DNA of 64,000 nucleotides from Planctomycetota bacterium (GCA_019186845.1 JABARW010000021.1:27692-91691), one strand, 5' to 3'. Counted from the stretch's first letter, positions 17,175 to 25,433 are shown. The notes: generated by a model not told the origin, from the letters alone. Translations and numbers: made by a program.

Positions 17175-17783
17175 ATGGGGATATTCAAATCCAAAGAAGA
17201 ACGTCGCCTGCAGCGCGACATGGAAATCAAGAAGGGCATCCAGCGCATCAAGCGCCAGCTCACCGATTTGGGCCGCAACGAAGAGGAGTGGCTTGAAAAA
17301 GCTAGGCGAGCCCAGCGCATGGGCGCCAACGACCAGCTCGCGTTCATTCGCAAATCGCTAAAGGCCACAGCCACGCAGCGCCGCGCCATAGAGCGGCAGC
17401 TGCTGACGATCGAAGCCGCGTTCCAGATGAAGAACCAGGCGGAGAGTTACGCCACGTTTGCCGAGAGCATGGGTGTCGTGGCCAAGAGCATCAACGACGT
17501 CTACAAGAACACTGACCTCGAGAAAACGCAGCGCAACTTCGAGCATGCCATGATGCAGGCGGAGACTATGAGCCAGCGCATGGATTTGTTCCTGGACATG
17601 AGCAAGGACACGCTCTTCTCAGGCGAGACGGCCAGCGGCGAGCAGCTGGTCAGCGACGAAGAAATCGACCAAATGATCGGCATCTCCAGCACGGAGCGCA
17701 AAAAGAAGACGCGCGAAGAGCTCGACAAAGAAATCGCCAAAGAACTCGGCGAAATGGGCGCCGACGAAGAAAAGGCGAAGTAA
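17175..17783 (+). CDS. Snf7/ESCRT-III-like charged helical protein C
   Basis: The 202-residue protein starts at ATG 17175 (CCGAGG upstream). After MGIFKSKEERR there is a basic first helix to about 50. The second runs through ATQRRAIERQLLTIEAAFQM and MGVVAKSINDVYKNTDLEKT, then AETMSQRMDLFLDMS. This corresponds by eye, helix for helix, to the Snf7 core of CHMP4 (KRYEKQLAQIDGTLSTIE ... MGYAAKAMKAAHDNMDIDKV). The acidic segment SDEEIDQMIG and the final EELDKEIAKELGEMG helix fit the ESCRT-III C-terminal regulatory tail. It ends the cluster; hairpins and a convergent murD follow. Confidence 0.72.
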   Translation: MGIFKSKEERRLQRDMEIKKGIQRIKRQLTDLGRNEEEWLEKARRAQRMGANDQLAFIRKSLKATATQRRAIERQLLTIEAAFQMKNQAESYATFAESMGVVAKSINDVYKNTDLEKTQRNFEHAMMQAETMSQRMDLFLDMSKDTLFSGETASGEQLVSDEEIDQMIGISSTERKKKTREELDKEIAKELGEMGADEEKAK

Positions 17784-17808
17784 GTGGCGCAGCCATCTTG
17801 GCTGCGGG

Positions 17809-17831
17809 CGAACGGGCATCCTGCCCGTTCG
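17809..17831 (+). terminator. Hairpin at the end of the ESCRT-like cluster
   Basis: A perfect 10-bp stem CGAACGGGCA / TGCCCGTTCG with a 3-base loop, followed by TGTTCTT. A second smaller stem (GCAGCC-ATCTT-GGCTGC) precedes it. Both lie between convergent genes. Confidence 0.55.
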
Positions 17832-17853
17832 TGTTCTTGCCGGCGAGACGCCG

Positions 17854-19443
17854 TCAAGCCCGCAGGCGGGACGCCTGCGCCACCAGCGCTTTGAAATGCT
17901 TGCCGCGCTCTTCGAAGTTGGCGAACTTCTTGCCCGGGGCGTACTCGTAGAAACTCGTGCTCGCGGGCGACATGAGCAGGACATCGCCGGGCGCAAGCGC
18001 CTTGAAAGCGCGCTCGCAGGCTTCGTCAAACGTGGCGCACTCATTCAGGGGCGCAGCATGCTGCACCCCTACTGCTGACGCGATCGCGGCTTTGAGGACG
18101 GGCGCGGTTGTTCCTTGCAAGTAGACGGCCTTGATGCCGCCATGCGTCGCGATGCGTTTGCCCAGCTCCGTGTAATCAATGTTCTTGGTGCCGCCACCCA
18201 GGATCAGGTGGATGCCCTTGTCGAAGGCACTCAGCGCGGCCAGCGTGGCTGCGGGGTCCGTTGCGATGCTGTCGTTGTAGACTCGCGCGCCATTTACTTC
18301 ACCACAGGGCTCCAGCCGATGCTCCACACCCCGAAAAGTGCGCATGGCCCTGCTGACATTGCCCAGATCTTCGGGGTCCAATACCCGGCTCACGAGCGCG
18401 GCGGCTGCCACGGCATTTGCCCAGTTAAACTCGCCCGGCAGGCGCAAGTCAGCCCGTTGCGCCACCTGAATGATCGAAGGTGAAGTGTTCCCCTCCTGCG
18501 GCTCAACACAAAGCTTCAGCTGACCGCGCACTCCCGACGCAACTACCTGCCCATCTCGCCGACCGAGACGCAACTTCCCCGCCGGCAGCTTCAGGGAAAA
18601 CAGTCTCACGTGCTCCGGCACGTCGCCAAACATTCTGGTTGTTTCACCATCGTCGGCATTGAGCAGCGCCTGGCAGCCCCCATAGCGAAAGATCGCCTGC
18701 TTTGCCCAGGAGTACTCTGCAAAATCGCGGTGCCAGTCCAGGTGATTGGGAGTGATGTTCGTGATCAGGGAGTAGTCGCAGGACTTGCAGATACGGTGCC
18801 AATCCATCAGTTGAAAGCTGCTCAGCTCCAGCACAACAATGTCGCGGGACCTGATTTCGTCGAGCCGGTTTATGAGGGGCGTGCCCAGATTGCCGCCCAG
18901 CCAGACGTTTGGCGGCTGCTCAGGAGGCTCAACGCAATCCGGAACGTCGCTTGAAGGAATGGGATCAGCCCATTGCGTCCAGAGTGAAGCCTGCCCGGGC
19001 GCGTAAGACCAGCGCAGCATCTCATAGGTAAGCGTGGTCGTCGTAGTCTTGCCGTTGCTTCCCGTAATGCCGACGGTTTTCGCCGGGCAGGCTTCGATGA
19101 AGAGCGACATCTCCTGCGTGACTTCAGCCCCAGCCTCACGCGCGGCTACCAGGAACCTGTTATCCGGGCGCACGGCAGGGGAGTGGATCACGACTTGCGC
19201 TCGCGCGAAATCGGCTTCGCGGTGTTCGCCCAGTCGCAGCGTGACGGGAATGTAGCTGATGGCTTCGAGGCTGGGCGCAAGCGTTTTTTCGTCGCGCAAA
19301 TCGGTCACAAGGATTTCGCTGGCCCCCCACCGGTGCAGAAACTTTACGGCCTCCACGCCGCCCTGCCACAGGCCCAGGCCCATGACCAGTGCGCGCTTGC
19401 CTTTGAAGCGGGCGAACTTCTCTGCGATTGCGGGGTTTGCCAT
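17854..19443 (-). CDS. murD: UDP-N-acetylmuramoylalanine--D-glutamate ligase
   Basis: The 529-residue protein has N-terminal GLGLWQGGVEAVKFL, the ATP-binding loop GITGSNGKTTT (125-134), the central-domain motif VVLELSSFQL, NITPNHLDWH and the C-terminal RTFRGVEHRLE with NDSIATDPAAT. These are characteristic of MurD, which adds D-glutamate to UDP-MurNAc-L-alanine in the cytoplasm. It is longer than usual MurD (about 440-450); extra segments lie after the P-loop and near the C-terminus. Its presence argues that this organism makes peptidoglycan. It lies 9 bases downstream of the PEGA lipoprotein gene; no other mur genes are near. Confidence 0.92.
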   Translation of the reverse strand: MANPAIAEKFARFKGKRALVMGLGLWQGGVEAVKFLHRWGASEILVTDLRDEKTLAPSLEAISYIPVTLRLGEHREADFARAQVVIHSPAVRPDNRFLVAAREAGAEVTQEMSLFIEACPAKTVGITGSNGKTTTTTLTYEMLRWSYAPGQASLWTQWADPIPSSDVPDCVEPPEQPPNVWLGGNLGTPLINRLDEIRSRDIVVLELSSFQLMDWHRICKSCDYSLITNITPNHLDWHRDFAEYSWAKQAIFRYGGCQALLNADDGETTRMFGDVPEHVRLFSLKLPAGKLRLGRRDGQVVASGVRGQLKLCVEPQEGNTSPSIIQVAQRADLRLPGEFNWANAVAAAALVSRVLDPEDLGNVSRAMRTFRGVEHRLEPCGEVNGARVYNDSIATDPAATLAALSAFDKGIHLILGGGTKNIDYTELGKRIATHGGIKAVYLQGTTAPVLKAAIASAVGVQHAAPLNECATFDEACERAFKALAPGDVLLMSPASTSFYEYAPGKKFANFEERGKHFKALVAQASRLRA

Positions 19444-19452
19444 GGTGGCTGC

Positions 19453-19917
19453 TCAGCGTCGCCAGCTTCCCTTGCTGGCAGCAAACTCGAAGCGTTCCGC
19501 CAACGTTGTTTCCTCGCGGAAGTCCGCGGCCCGCTTGCGCAATTCCTCAACATCGCCGGGTTCCGCCTTTACGAGCTTCTGGCTGATCTCGTGCCTGTCG
19601 ACAATTTTCCAGGGCGCCAGAACCTCTGCGAAGAAGTCGATGGGCGGATACTCGTACCAGGGCGTGACCAGTTCGATCTCCCCGCTGGCCGTGCGATATC
19701 CCGGCTTGCGCAGCGTCCACTCCCGCCGACCGTAATAGGAGAAATTGACATAAAAGGGGCCGTCCGGGTGCTGCTCGGGGCGCGTTTGCCCCACCAGCTC
19801 GCCGTCGATGTAAACGTCAGCGCCGGGGGGATCACTGCGGACGTATATGCGGCGCTCCACGCATCCCGTGCACAGGAGCAGGCAAAGGCAAAGCAGACTG
19901 ACGGTTCGCCGCAACAT
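19453..19917 (-). CDS. PEGA-domain lipoprotein
   Basis: The 154-residue protein has signal sequence MLRRTVSLLCLCLLLCTGC with the lipobox cysteine at 19. A PEGA-type beta-sandwich follows (VRSDPPGADVYIDGELVGQT, then YYGRREWTLRKPGY). The C-terminal part is helical and charged. PEGA domains occur in surface-layer and envelope proteins and probably bind other proteins or wall material. It precedes murD in the same direction. Confidence 0.8.
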   Translation of the reverse strand: MLRRTVSLLCLCLLLCTGCVERRIYVRSDPPGADVYIDGELVGQTRPEQHPDGPFYVNFSYYGRREWTLRKPGYRTASGEIELVTPWYEYPPIDFFAEVLAPWKIVDRHEISQKLVKAEPGDVEELRKRAADFREETTLAERFEFAASKGSWRR

Positions 19918-20002
19918 GGCGGCATGCTAGCAAGGTGCTTGGCCGGACCACCCGATTTCCGGCGTCCCGCCCCGGCCTCTATGAAACCCCTCGAATTGCC
20001 AA

Positions 20003-20030
20003 TTGAGAACCGCCCGCGCGCTGCTATGTT
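20003..20030 (+). promoter_or_regulatory. Candidate sigma70-type promoter for the UspA gene
   Basis: TTGAGA at 20003 and TATGTT at 20025 are spaced by 16 bases, about 35 bases before the UspA start codon, in a short intergenic region between divergent genes. The match is by eye only. Confidence 0.4.
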
Positions 20031-20064
20031 TGCGGCCTGACCGCGCCGCAACGGAGACCCTGCC

Positions 20065-21126
20065 ATGATGAACAAATTCAAGCGAATCGTCTTCCCCACC
20101 GACTTCGGCGAGACCGCCCAGAGCGCCTTGCGCGTGGCCAGCGCCATGGCCGCCTACTACCGCGCGCAGCTCGACATCGTCTCCGTCGTGGACAGCACGG
20201 TCTATGCCTATGCGGGCTACCCCTTCGCCACCCTGGCCGCCGACCTGATGAAGAGCGCCGAGGAGCAGCTCAACAAGCTCAAGCTGCCGGAGGAGGCCAA
20301 GGGCGTCGAGGTCAAGCGCTTCGTGCTCTCCGGCAACGCCGCACACGAAATCGCGGATCACGCCCAGCGCCACAGTGCCGACTTGATCTGCATGTCCACC
20401 CACGCGCGCGGGGCCATTGGTCGTTTCTTCCTCGGCAGCGTGGCAGACAAGGTTTTGCACATCGCGCCCTGTCCCGTGCTGGTACTGCGCAAGCCCGAGG
20501 GCATCGCAAAGGCCCACGCCACCGCGGCCAGGAAGGATGAAAAGCCCTTCCGCAAGATCCTGTTCCCCACCGACTTCTCGCCCACGGCCAACCTGGCCCT
20601 GCGGCGCGCCATTGCCCTTACCGAAGATTACGACGCCGAACTCGTCGTGCTGCATATCGTGGATGACTCGCTGATCAGCACTCACGTCGAGAGCGAGCGC
20701 GACATCATCCTGAAAGGATTGCGCGAGCACGCCCTGGCTGAAATGAAGGCCGGCCTGCCCACGGATCTGGTCGAGAACTTCCATACCGTTGGCGTAGTCA
20801 AGCGCGGCGACCCCACCAAGGTCATCCCGGCCTACGCCGAGTCGAACCATTGCGATCTGATCGTCATGGGCAGCCACGGTCGCACAGGTCTTGGCCGCGT
20901 CCTGCTGGGCAGCGTGGCGGACAAAGTCGTGCGCAACGCCAAGTGCCCGGTATTCATTGAGCGCGCGAAACAATCCATCGAGATGCAGAGCGAAATGGCG
21001 AAGAAGGCACAGAAACTCGGTGCGAAGATACTTGCCAAGGGCCAGGGAGTGCTTAAGGGCGCCGCCGCCGGAAGCTCCGGCCGCAATGACGCAATCAAGC
21101 CCATGCGTTCAGGACCTCGCACCTGA
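20065..21126 (+). CDS. Tandem universal stress protein (UspA x2)
   Basis: The 353-residue protein has two UspA domains (about 5-147 and 165-305), each opening with KRIVFPTDFGETAQSAL or RKILFPTDFSPTANLAL. Each ends with the ATP-binding loop pattern G-x2-G-x9-G (STHARGAIGRFFLGSVADKV and GSHGRTGLGRVLLGSVADKV). The complete loop indicates the ATP-binding type. Such proteins respond to starvation, energy or oxidative stress. The last 45 residues are a Lys/Ala-rich extension. A clear terminator follows. Confidence 0.93.
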   Translation: MMNKFKRIVFPTDFGETAQSALRVASAMAAYYRAQLDIVSVVDSTVYAYAGYPFATLAADLMKSAEEQLNKLKLPEEAKGVEVKRFVLSGNAAHEIADHAQRHSADLICMSTHARGAIGRFFLGSVADKVLHIAPCPVLVLRKPEGIAKAHATAARKDEKPFRKILFPTDFSPTANLALRRAIALTEDYDAELVVLHIVDDSLISTHVESERDIILKGLREHALAEMKAGLPTDLVENFHTVGVVKRGDPTKVIPAYAESNHCDLIVMGSHGRTGLGRVLLGSVADKVVRNAKCPVFIERAKQSIEMQSEMAKKAQKLGAKILAKGQGVLKGAAAGSSGRNDAIKPMRSGPRT

Positions 21127-21148
21127 CGCTAGTCAAAGTTACAAGGAA

Positions 21149-21180
21149 AAGGGACGCGCCAGGCGCGTCCCTTGTTCTTT
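21149..21180 (+). terminator. Rho-independent terminator of the UspA gene
   Basis: The stem AAGGGACGCG / CGCGTCCCTT, with CCAGG in the loop, is followed by GTTCTTT and begins 23 bases after the stop. Confidence 0.8.
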
Positions 21181-21197
21181 CGCAGTCACCGTCAGTG

Positions 21198-22181
21198 CTA
21201 CTTCTCGTCCTTCTCAAGATGTTCCAGCAGTTCCTTGGCCTGCTTGACCCAATCATGATCCGCGGGCCCGGCCTCAATCACGGCCTTGGTTTCCTTGATG
21301 GCCCCTGCCTTGTCGCCGGACTGGAACAACAGGTAGGCGGCATAGACACGGTACTCGATGGCCTTGGCATGCTTGGGAAACGCGGCCACGCAGGTCAACA
21401 GCACTTCGCGGGCTTCCTTGTACTCTTCCTTCTGCCAGTGACCCATCATCACGCCATGTACGGACTCCATGGCCCGCTCATCTTTGGCCTCAAGAAACAC
21501 CTTCGTCAGCTCCTTGCACAACTCGACGCCGCGCTCGCTGTCGAGCTCGCCCTTGAACAGCGCATCGGCAAGCTTGAGCTTCACATCGTTGACGCGCTTG
21601 TCGTCCTTGGCAAGGCCGGCCAGAACCGTGTCAAGCAGCTTGGCCGCGTCGGCGTGACGGGAGAGTTTGGCGTAGGTGTCCGCCAGCTTGAGGGAGAGGT
21701 CGACGTTCTTGGAGTCCTTGGCCAGCTCCGCTTCCAGCTTCTCGACATCCTTCAGCGCGGTCGAGATGTCGTCGAACCACTTCAGGGCCTCTTCGGCCGT
21801 AGAAAACGGAGCGCCCACCTGTGTGATGAGGGCCTTCTCCTTGGCGTCAGCGATGACCAGCGTCGGCATGGCCGATACGCCGTACTTCTTGGGCGTAGCC
21901 TGATCCTTGTCCACGTCGATCAAAATGGCTACGAAGTCTTTCGCGATGCGCTCTCCGAGCGCCTTGTCCGGCCACACGTTCTTGGCCAGCCGCTTGCAGG
22001 GACCTCACCACTCCGCCGTGAACTCGATGAACATCAGCTTGTTGGACTTGGCAGCCGCCTCGAGACCCTTCTTGTAGTCGGTCTCCCATTTGACTCCCCC
22101 GGCACTGTCGCCGGCAAGGAGCGGGGCGCAGCAAAGCACCACAAGCAGGGCCGCCAGGCCCGCCGTAACCGCATTGCGCAT
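21198..22181 (-). CDS. Thioredoxin-like selenoprotein with UGPC active site and helical repeat tail
   Basis: The frame is continuous from ATG 22181 (AGGAG upstream) to 21198 except for one TGA at 22007-22005. That TGA sits exactly at the first cysteine of the thioredoxin motif: FTAEW-TGA-GPCKRL, i.e. W-U-G-P-C with U at residue 59 and Cys62. Signal peptide and lipobox-like sequence lead (LLVVLCCAPLLAGD), so the protein is exported. The cis-proline motif SAMPTLVI follows. Residues about 140-325 are TPR-like helices. A hairpin downstream of the UGA fits a bacterial SECIS element. I read this as selenocysteine, 327 residues in all, acting as a periplasmic thiol oxidoreductase. Alternatives are a nonsense mutation or sequencing error. 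Confidence 0.82.
21968..21989 (-). promoter_or_regulatory. Candidate bacterial SECIS hairpin in the selenoprotein mRNA
   Basis: The mRNA after the UGA contains CUGGCCA, loop AGAACGUG, then UGGCCGG, a 7-bp stem with one U-G pair. The loop starts 22 bases after the UGA and has G as its second base. Published bacterial SECIS rules ask for a loop about 16-37 bases downstream with G in the first two positions. The hairpin lies within coding sequence, as bacterial SECIS elements do. Confidence 0.65.
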
Positions 22182-22207
22182 GCAGCATCTCCTGAAAAGT
22201 GAACGGC

Positions 22208-22225
22208 CCGCAGCCCCTGCTGCGG
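22208..22225 (-). terminator. Weak hairpin between the carbamoyltransferase and selenoprotein genes
   Basis: A 7-bp stem CCGCAGC / GCTGCGG with a 4-base loop. On the minus strand it is followed by GGCCGTTCACTTTT. It may end the upstream carbamoyltransferase transcript. Confidence 0.4.
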
Positions 22226-22310
22226 ACCCTCTGTTCATACGAAATTGAACGGTTCGGGCGCAGGTTTTTCTGATAAAGGCACGGCACCCACAGGGCCCCG
22301 TTGCGCCGCG

Positions 22311-23333
22311 CTACTCGGAAAGAAGCTTGACCAACAGGGCCTTCTGCGCGTGCAGGCGGTTCTCGGCCTGCTGGTACACCACGCAATCTTCGCCGTCAAG
22401 CACAGCATCGTCCACCACCACGTTGCGGCGTACCGGCAGGCAGTGCATGAACTTGGCGCGGCTGGTGGCGGCCATTTTTTCTTCCGTGACCGTCCAGCTT
22501 GGAAGGGTGGCGCGATAGGCCATCTCGTCCTTGGGGCGGCCGTAGAACTCGCGGGACAACCAGCTCTTGGCGTAGATGACCTCAGCGCCGTCAAAGGCCG
22601 CCGACTGGTCGTGGGTAACTTCGACCTTGCCCCCCGCCTGCCTGGCGACCTGCTTGGCCTGCTCCACCAGCCCGGGTTCCAGGTCCATCTTCGGCGGGTG
22701 GGCGACCACCACGTTGCAGCCGCCCATGGCCGCGGCCATCAGAAAGGAGTGGGGCACCGCCAGAGGCAGGGGCTTGATGTGGGGAGCCCAGGTCAGCACA
22801 ACTTTCTTTCTGCGCGTGACCCCATTGAAGACTTCGCGCAGGGTCATGAGGTCCGCCAGGCCCTGGCAGGGATGCTCAACAGCGCTCTCCAGGTTGATCA
22901 GGGGCGTGCTGCTGTAGTTGGAGAACGCCGAGAGAATGGGATCGGCCCGATCTTCCTCGTAGCTCTGCATCTTGGGAAAGCTGCGCACGGCGATCACGTC
23001 GCCGTAGCGCGAGAGTACCTTGGCCGCGTCCTTGATGTGCTCGGGGCGGTCGCCGTTCATGACGATGCCCTCTTTCCACTCGAGGTCCCAGGAATCCTGG
23101 CCGACGTTGAGCACCACGGGATGAGCGCCGAGCTGATAGGTTCCGATTTCAAAGCTGGTGCGGGTGCGCAGGCTGCTGTTGAAGAACAGCATGATGACCG
23201 TCTTGCCGGCGAGCGACCAGGAGCGCTGCTCCTTCTTCATCTCCGAAGCGAGGTCGATGATCGAGTTGATTTCCTCGGCTGAGAAGTCCGACAGGCGAAG
23301 AAAGTCGCGTCCGCGAATGTCCACTTTCGGCAT
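22311..23333 (-). CDS. N-acetyl/N-succinyl-L-ornithine carbamoyltransferase (ArgF' type)
   Basis: The 340-residue protein starts at ATG 23333 (AGGGGA upstream). It has the carbamoyl-phosphate loop as FFNSSLRTRTSFE, the HPCQGLADLMT motif and HCLPVRRNVVV near the C-terminus. These mark the acylornithine carbamoyltransferase branch rather than ordinary ArgF/OTCase (which has STRT and HCLP without RR). The residue before EHI in NGDRPEHIKDAA is proline. In the characterised enzymes, proline here goes with succinylornithine and glutamate with acetylornithine, so N-succinylornithine is the more likely substrate. It would act in an arginine pathway that uses acylated intermediates throughout. Confidence 0.88.
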   Translation of the reverse strand: MPKVDIRGRDFLRLSDFSAEEINSIIDLASEMKKEQRSWSLAGKTVIMLFFNSSLRTRTSFEIGTYQLGAHPVVLNVGQDSWDLEWKEGIVMNGDRPEHIKDAAKVLSRYGDVIAVRSFPKMQSYEEDRADPILSAFSNYSSTPLINLESAVEHPCQGLADLMTLREVFNGVTRRKKVVLTWAPHIKPLPLAVPHSFLMAAAMGGCNVVVAHPPKMDLEPGLVEQAKQVARQAGGKVEVTHDQSAAFDGAEVIYAKSWLSREFYGRPKDEMAYRATLPSWTVTEEKMAATSRAKFMHCLPVRRNVVVDDAVLDGEDCVVYQQAENRLHAQKALLVKLLSE

Positions 23334-23488
23334 GGCTGCGTCCCCTGAAGATTGCGCGGGAATCATGCGATTAATCCGGCGCGTGTAAAGCGGCCCTGTC
23401 CCCCGACACCGCAGCCAAGCGGCCCCTTTGATGGAACCTAGCACCTGCCCCCCGCTTTCTTACACTGTGGCCTCGCTGAGGGGCAGCC

Positions 23489-24895
23489 ATGGGGATTTTC
23501 AAGGCTTATGACGTGCGCGGTATCGTGCCCGCCGAGCTGAACGCGGAGACGGCTTACCGCATCGGCTTTGGCTTTGCCAAGCTTCTCTCCGAGGATGCCG
23601 ACAATCCGCTGATTGTGGTTGGCGTGGATGCCCGCCCCACCGGACCCTGGCTGGCCGCCTGGCTGTGCGACGGCATTCTGGCCGGGGGCGGGCGGCCAGA
23701 GTTCATCGGGCCCAGCACCTCACCCATGCTCTATTGGGCCGTTGCGGGGCGGAGTGGCGAGTTTTCCGGCGGCGCCATGATTACGGCCAGCCACAATCCC
23801 GCCCGCTATAACGGCGTGAAGTTCTGCCGTGAGAAGGCCATTCCCATCTCCCTCGAAACCGGCATGCGCGACATCGAGGCCGCCATGCCCCAGGCGCCGG
23901 CACCCGGTTCGCAGCCTTCTTACATGCCGCGCGTTACCCTGTTTGACGGCGCGCGCATGAGAATGCCGGAAAGCGTGACGCCCCTGGGCCTCGACCCCAT
24001 GCTGTATCAGGGCTACATGCAGCATGTGCGGCGCTTTGCCAAGCGCATGCCCGAGCACTTGAAATTGGCACTGGACACGGCCAACGGAATGGGCGGCATC
24101 TATCTACCCCTGCTGCGCAGTCTGGGACTCAACGTCGTCGCCATTAACAGTGAGTGCGACGGCACCTTTCCCAACCATGAGGCGAACCCCAGCAAGCTTG
24201 ACAACCTGAGGCCGCTGGTAGATCTGGTAAGGCGCGAGAAGTGCGCCCTGGGCGTGGCCATTGACGGTGACGGTGACCGAGCAGTGTTTGTCGACGAAGT
24301 CGGCGCGCCCGTGGGGCAGGACATGATCACGGCGCTTCTGGCGCGCGAGTTTTTGTCGCGCGAAAAGGGCGCCCTGGTGCTCTATGACCTGCGCAGCTCG
24401 CGCGCCGTCGCCGAAATCGTCGAGGAAGCCGGGGGCCGCGCCATCCGCGAGCGCGTAGGCCACAGCTTCATGAAGGCCACCATGCGCAAGGTGGGTTGCG
24501 TGTTCGGCGGAGAGCTGGCCGGGCACTATTACTTCCGCGACAGCTTCTACGCCGACAGTGCCATCATAACGGTGATAGAGGTGCTCAATGCAATGGGCCT
24601 GCGGGACGAAACGCTATCCAACCTGATCAAGCCTTTGCGCCGCTATTTCCAAAGCGGAGAAGTGAACTTCAAGCTCGACAAGGCCGCGGCCTTCAAGGCC
24701 GTAAAGGAGCGCTACGCAGACGGCCGCATCGACGAACTCGACGGCGTCACCGTGCAGTATGACGACTGGTGGTTCAACCTGCGCGGCAGTAACACCGAGC
24801 CCCTGGTGCGCCTGAACCTCGAGGCCTCCAGCCGTGAACAGTTGGGGGAAAAGTTCGCCGAGCTGCGCAAGATCCTGGGGGATCCGGCTGAGTAG
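23489..24895 (+). CDS. Phosphomannomutase / phosphoglucomutase
   Basis: The 468-residue alpha-D-phosphohexomutase has the active-site phosphoserine in TASHNP (Ser101), the metal loop DGDGDR (about 259-264), the sugar-binding motif GELAGHYYF (about 340) and the phosphate-binding loop RGSNTEP (about 431). The opening FKAYDVRGIVP is typical of the ManB/AlgC group, which interconverts hexose 1- and 6-phosphates for polysaccharide and nucleotide-sugar synthesis. Mannose versus glucose preference is not readable, and AlgC types use both. The membrane protein gene downstream begins 5 bases after its stop. Confidence 0.93.
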   Translation: MGIFKAYDVRGIVPAELNAETAYRIGFGFAKLLSEDADNPLIVVGVDARPTGPWLAAWLCDGILAGGGRPEFIGPSTSPMLYWAVAGRSGEFSGGAMITASHNPARYNGVKFCREKAIPISLETGMRDIEAAMPQAPAPGSQPSYMPRVTLFDGARMRMPESVTPLGLDPMLYQGYMQHVRRFAKRMPEHLKLALDTANGMGGIYLPLLRSLGLNVVAINSECDGTFPNHEANPSKLDNLRPLVDLVRREKCALGVAIDGDGDRAVFVDEVGAPVGQDMITALLAREFLSREKGALVLYDLRSSRAVAEIVEEAGGRAIRERVGHSFMKATMRKVGCVFGGELAGHYYFRDSFYADSAIITVIEVLNAMGLRDETLSNLIKPLRRYFQSGEVNFKLDKAAAFKAVKERYADGRIDELDGVTVQYDDWWFNLRGSNTEPLVRLNLEASSREQLGEKFAELRKILGDPAE

Positions 24896-24899
24896 CGCG

Positions 24900-25433
24900 A
24901 TGCTTGCCAATGTCCAGTCCGAGTTCTCCCCGGCCGGAACACTGTTCGTGCTGGCCCTGATGTTTCTGCCGCTGCTTTTCGCCTGGGCGGCCAGCGTCTA
25001 TGAGAACCGGCTAAGCGTCTATTTCAGCGAGCAGCTTGCCGAGCCGGTCAACCTCGCCCGAGGGCATCTCGTCTTAAGTGTGATCATCAGCTACAGCGTG
25101 CCGCTGACGGCCATTTCCTTCGGCCTGCTGGGGCTTTACCAGGTCACCGGGGAAATCTGGGGCACCGAAGTAGTGGAAGGCAAACCCCTGCACAGCACGG
25201 AGAAACTTCTGACGTTCTTTGCCTTCACGCTGGTCACGAGTTGCCTCGGGGCGGTACTGGCCAAGCGCCTGTTGTTTCGCAAACACCTGGCTGAGCCCTC
25301 CTACAGTGAGGCGCGCGGCCTGTTCCTGCGCTGGGTGGACCGGGTCAACCTGGCCTGCGCGGTCTTGACCATCGGGCTCTACTGGATTGCGCTCTGGCTG
25401 TTTCCCGAACTCGCGCTCAAGACGCTTAATTGA
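24900..25433 (+). CDS. Four-helix integral membrane protein
   Basis: The 177-residue protein starts at ATG 24900, 5 bases after the phosphohexomutase stop. Four hydrophobic segments are visible: about 13-32, 56-80, 104-122 and 148-168. A conserved-looking cytoplasmic stretch YENRLSVYFSEQL follows the first. I recognise no family. The tight spacing suggests co-transcription with the mutase. Confidence 0.75.
   Translation: MLANVQSEFSPAGTLFVLALMFLPLLFAWAASVYENRLSVYFSEQLAEPVNLARGHLVLSVIISYSVPLTAISFGLLGLYQVTGEIWGTEVVEGKPLHSTEKLLTFFAFTLVTSCLGAVLAKRLLFRKHLAEPSYSEARGLFLRWVDRVNLACAVLTIGLYWIALWLFPELALKTLN

Noticed and set aside
12472..17783. PspA/Vipp1 identity for the Snf7-like proteins
   Set aside because: They lack the EDPxKL-type N-terminal signature and long uniform coiled coil of PspA/Vipp1. 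Co-occurrence with a MIT-Vps4 ATPase favours an ESCRT-III-like assignment. The superfamily relation remains possible.
21977..22005. Split thioredoxin gene as pseudogene or two genes
   Set aside because: Both parts are in the same frame and only one codon, TGA, separates them, at the exact active-site cysteine. A suitable SECIS-like hairpin follows.
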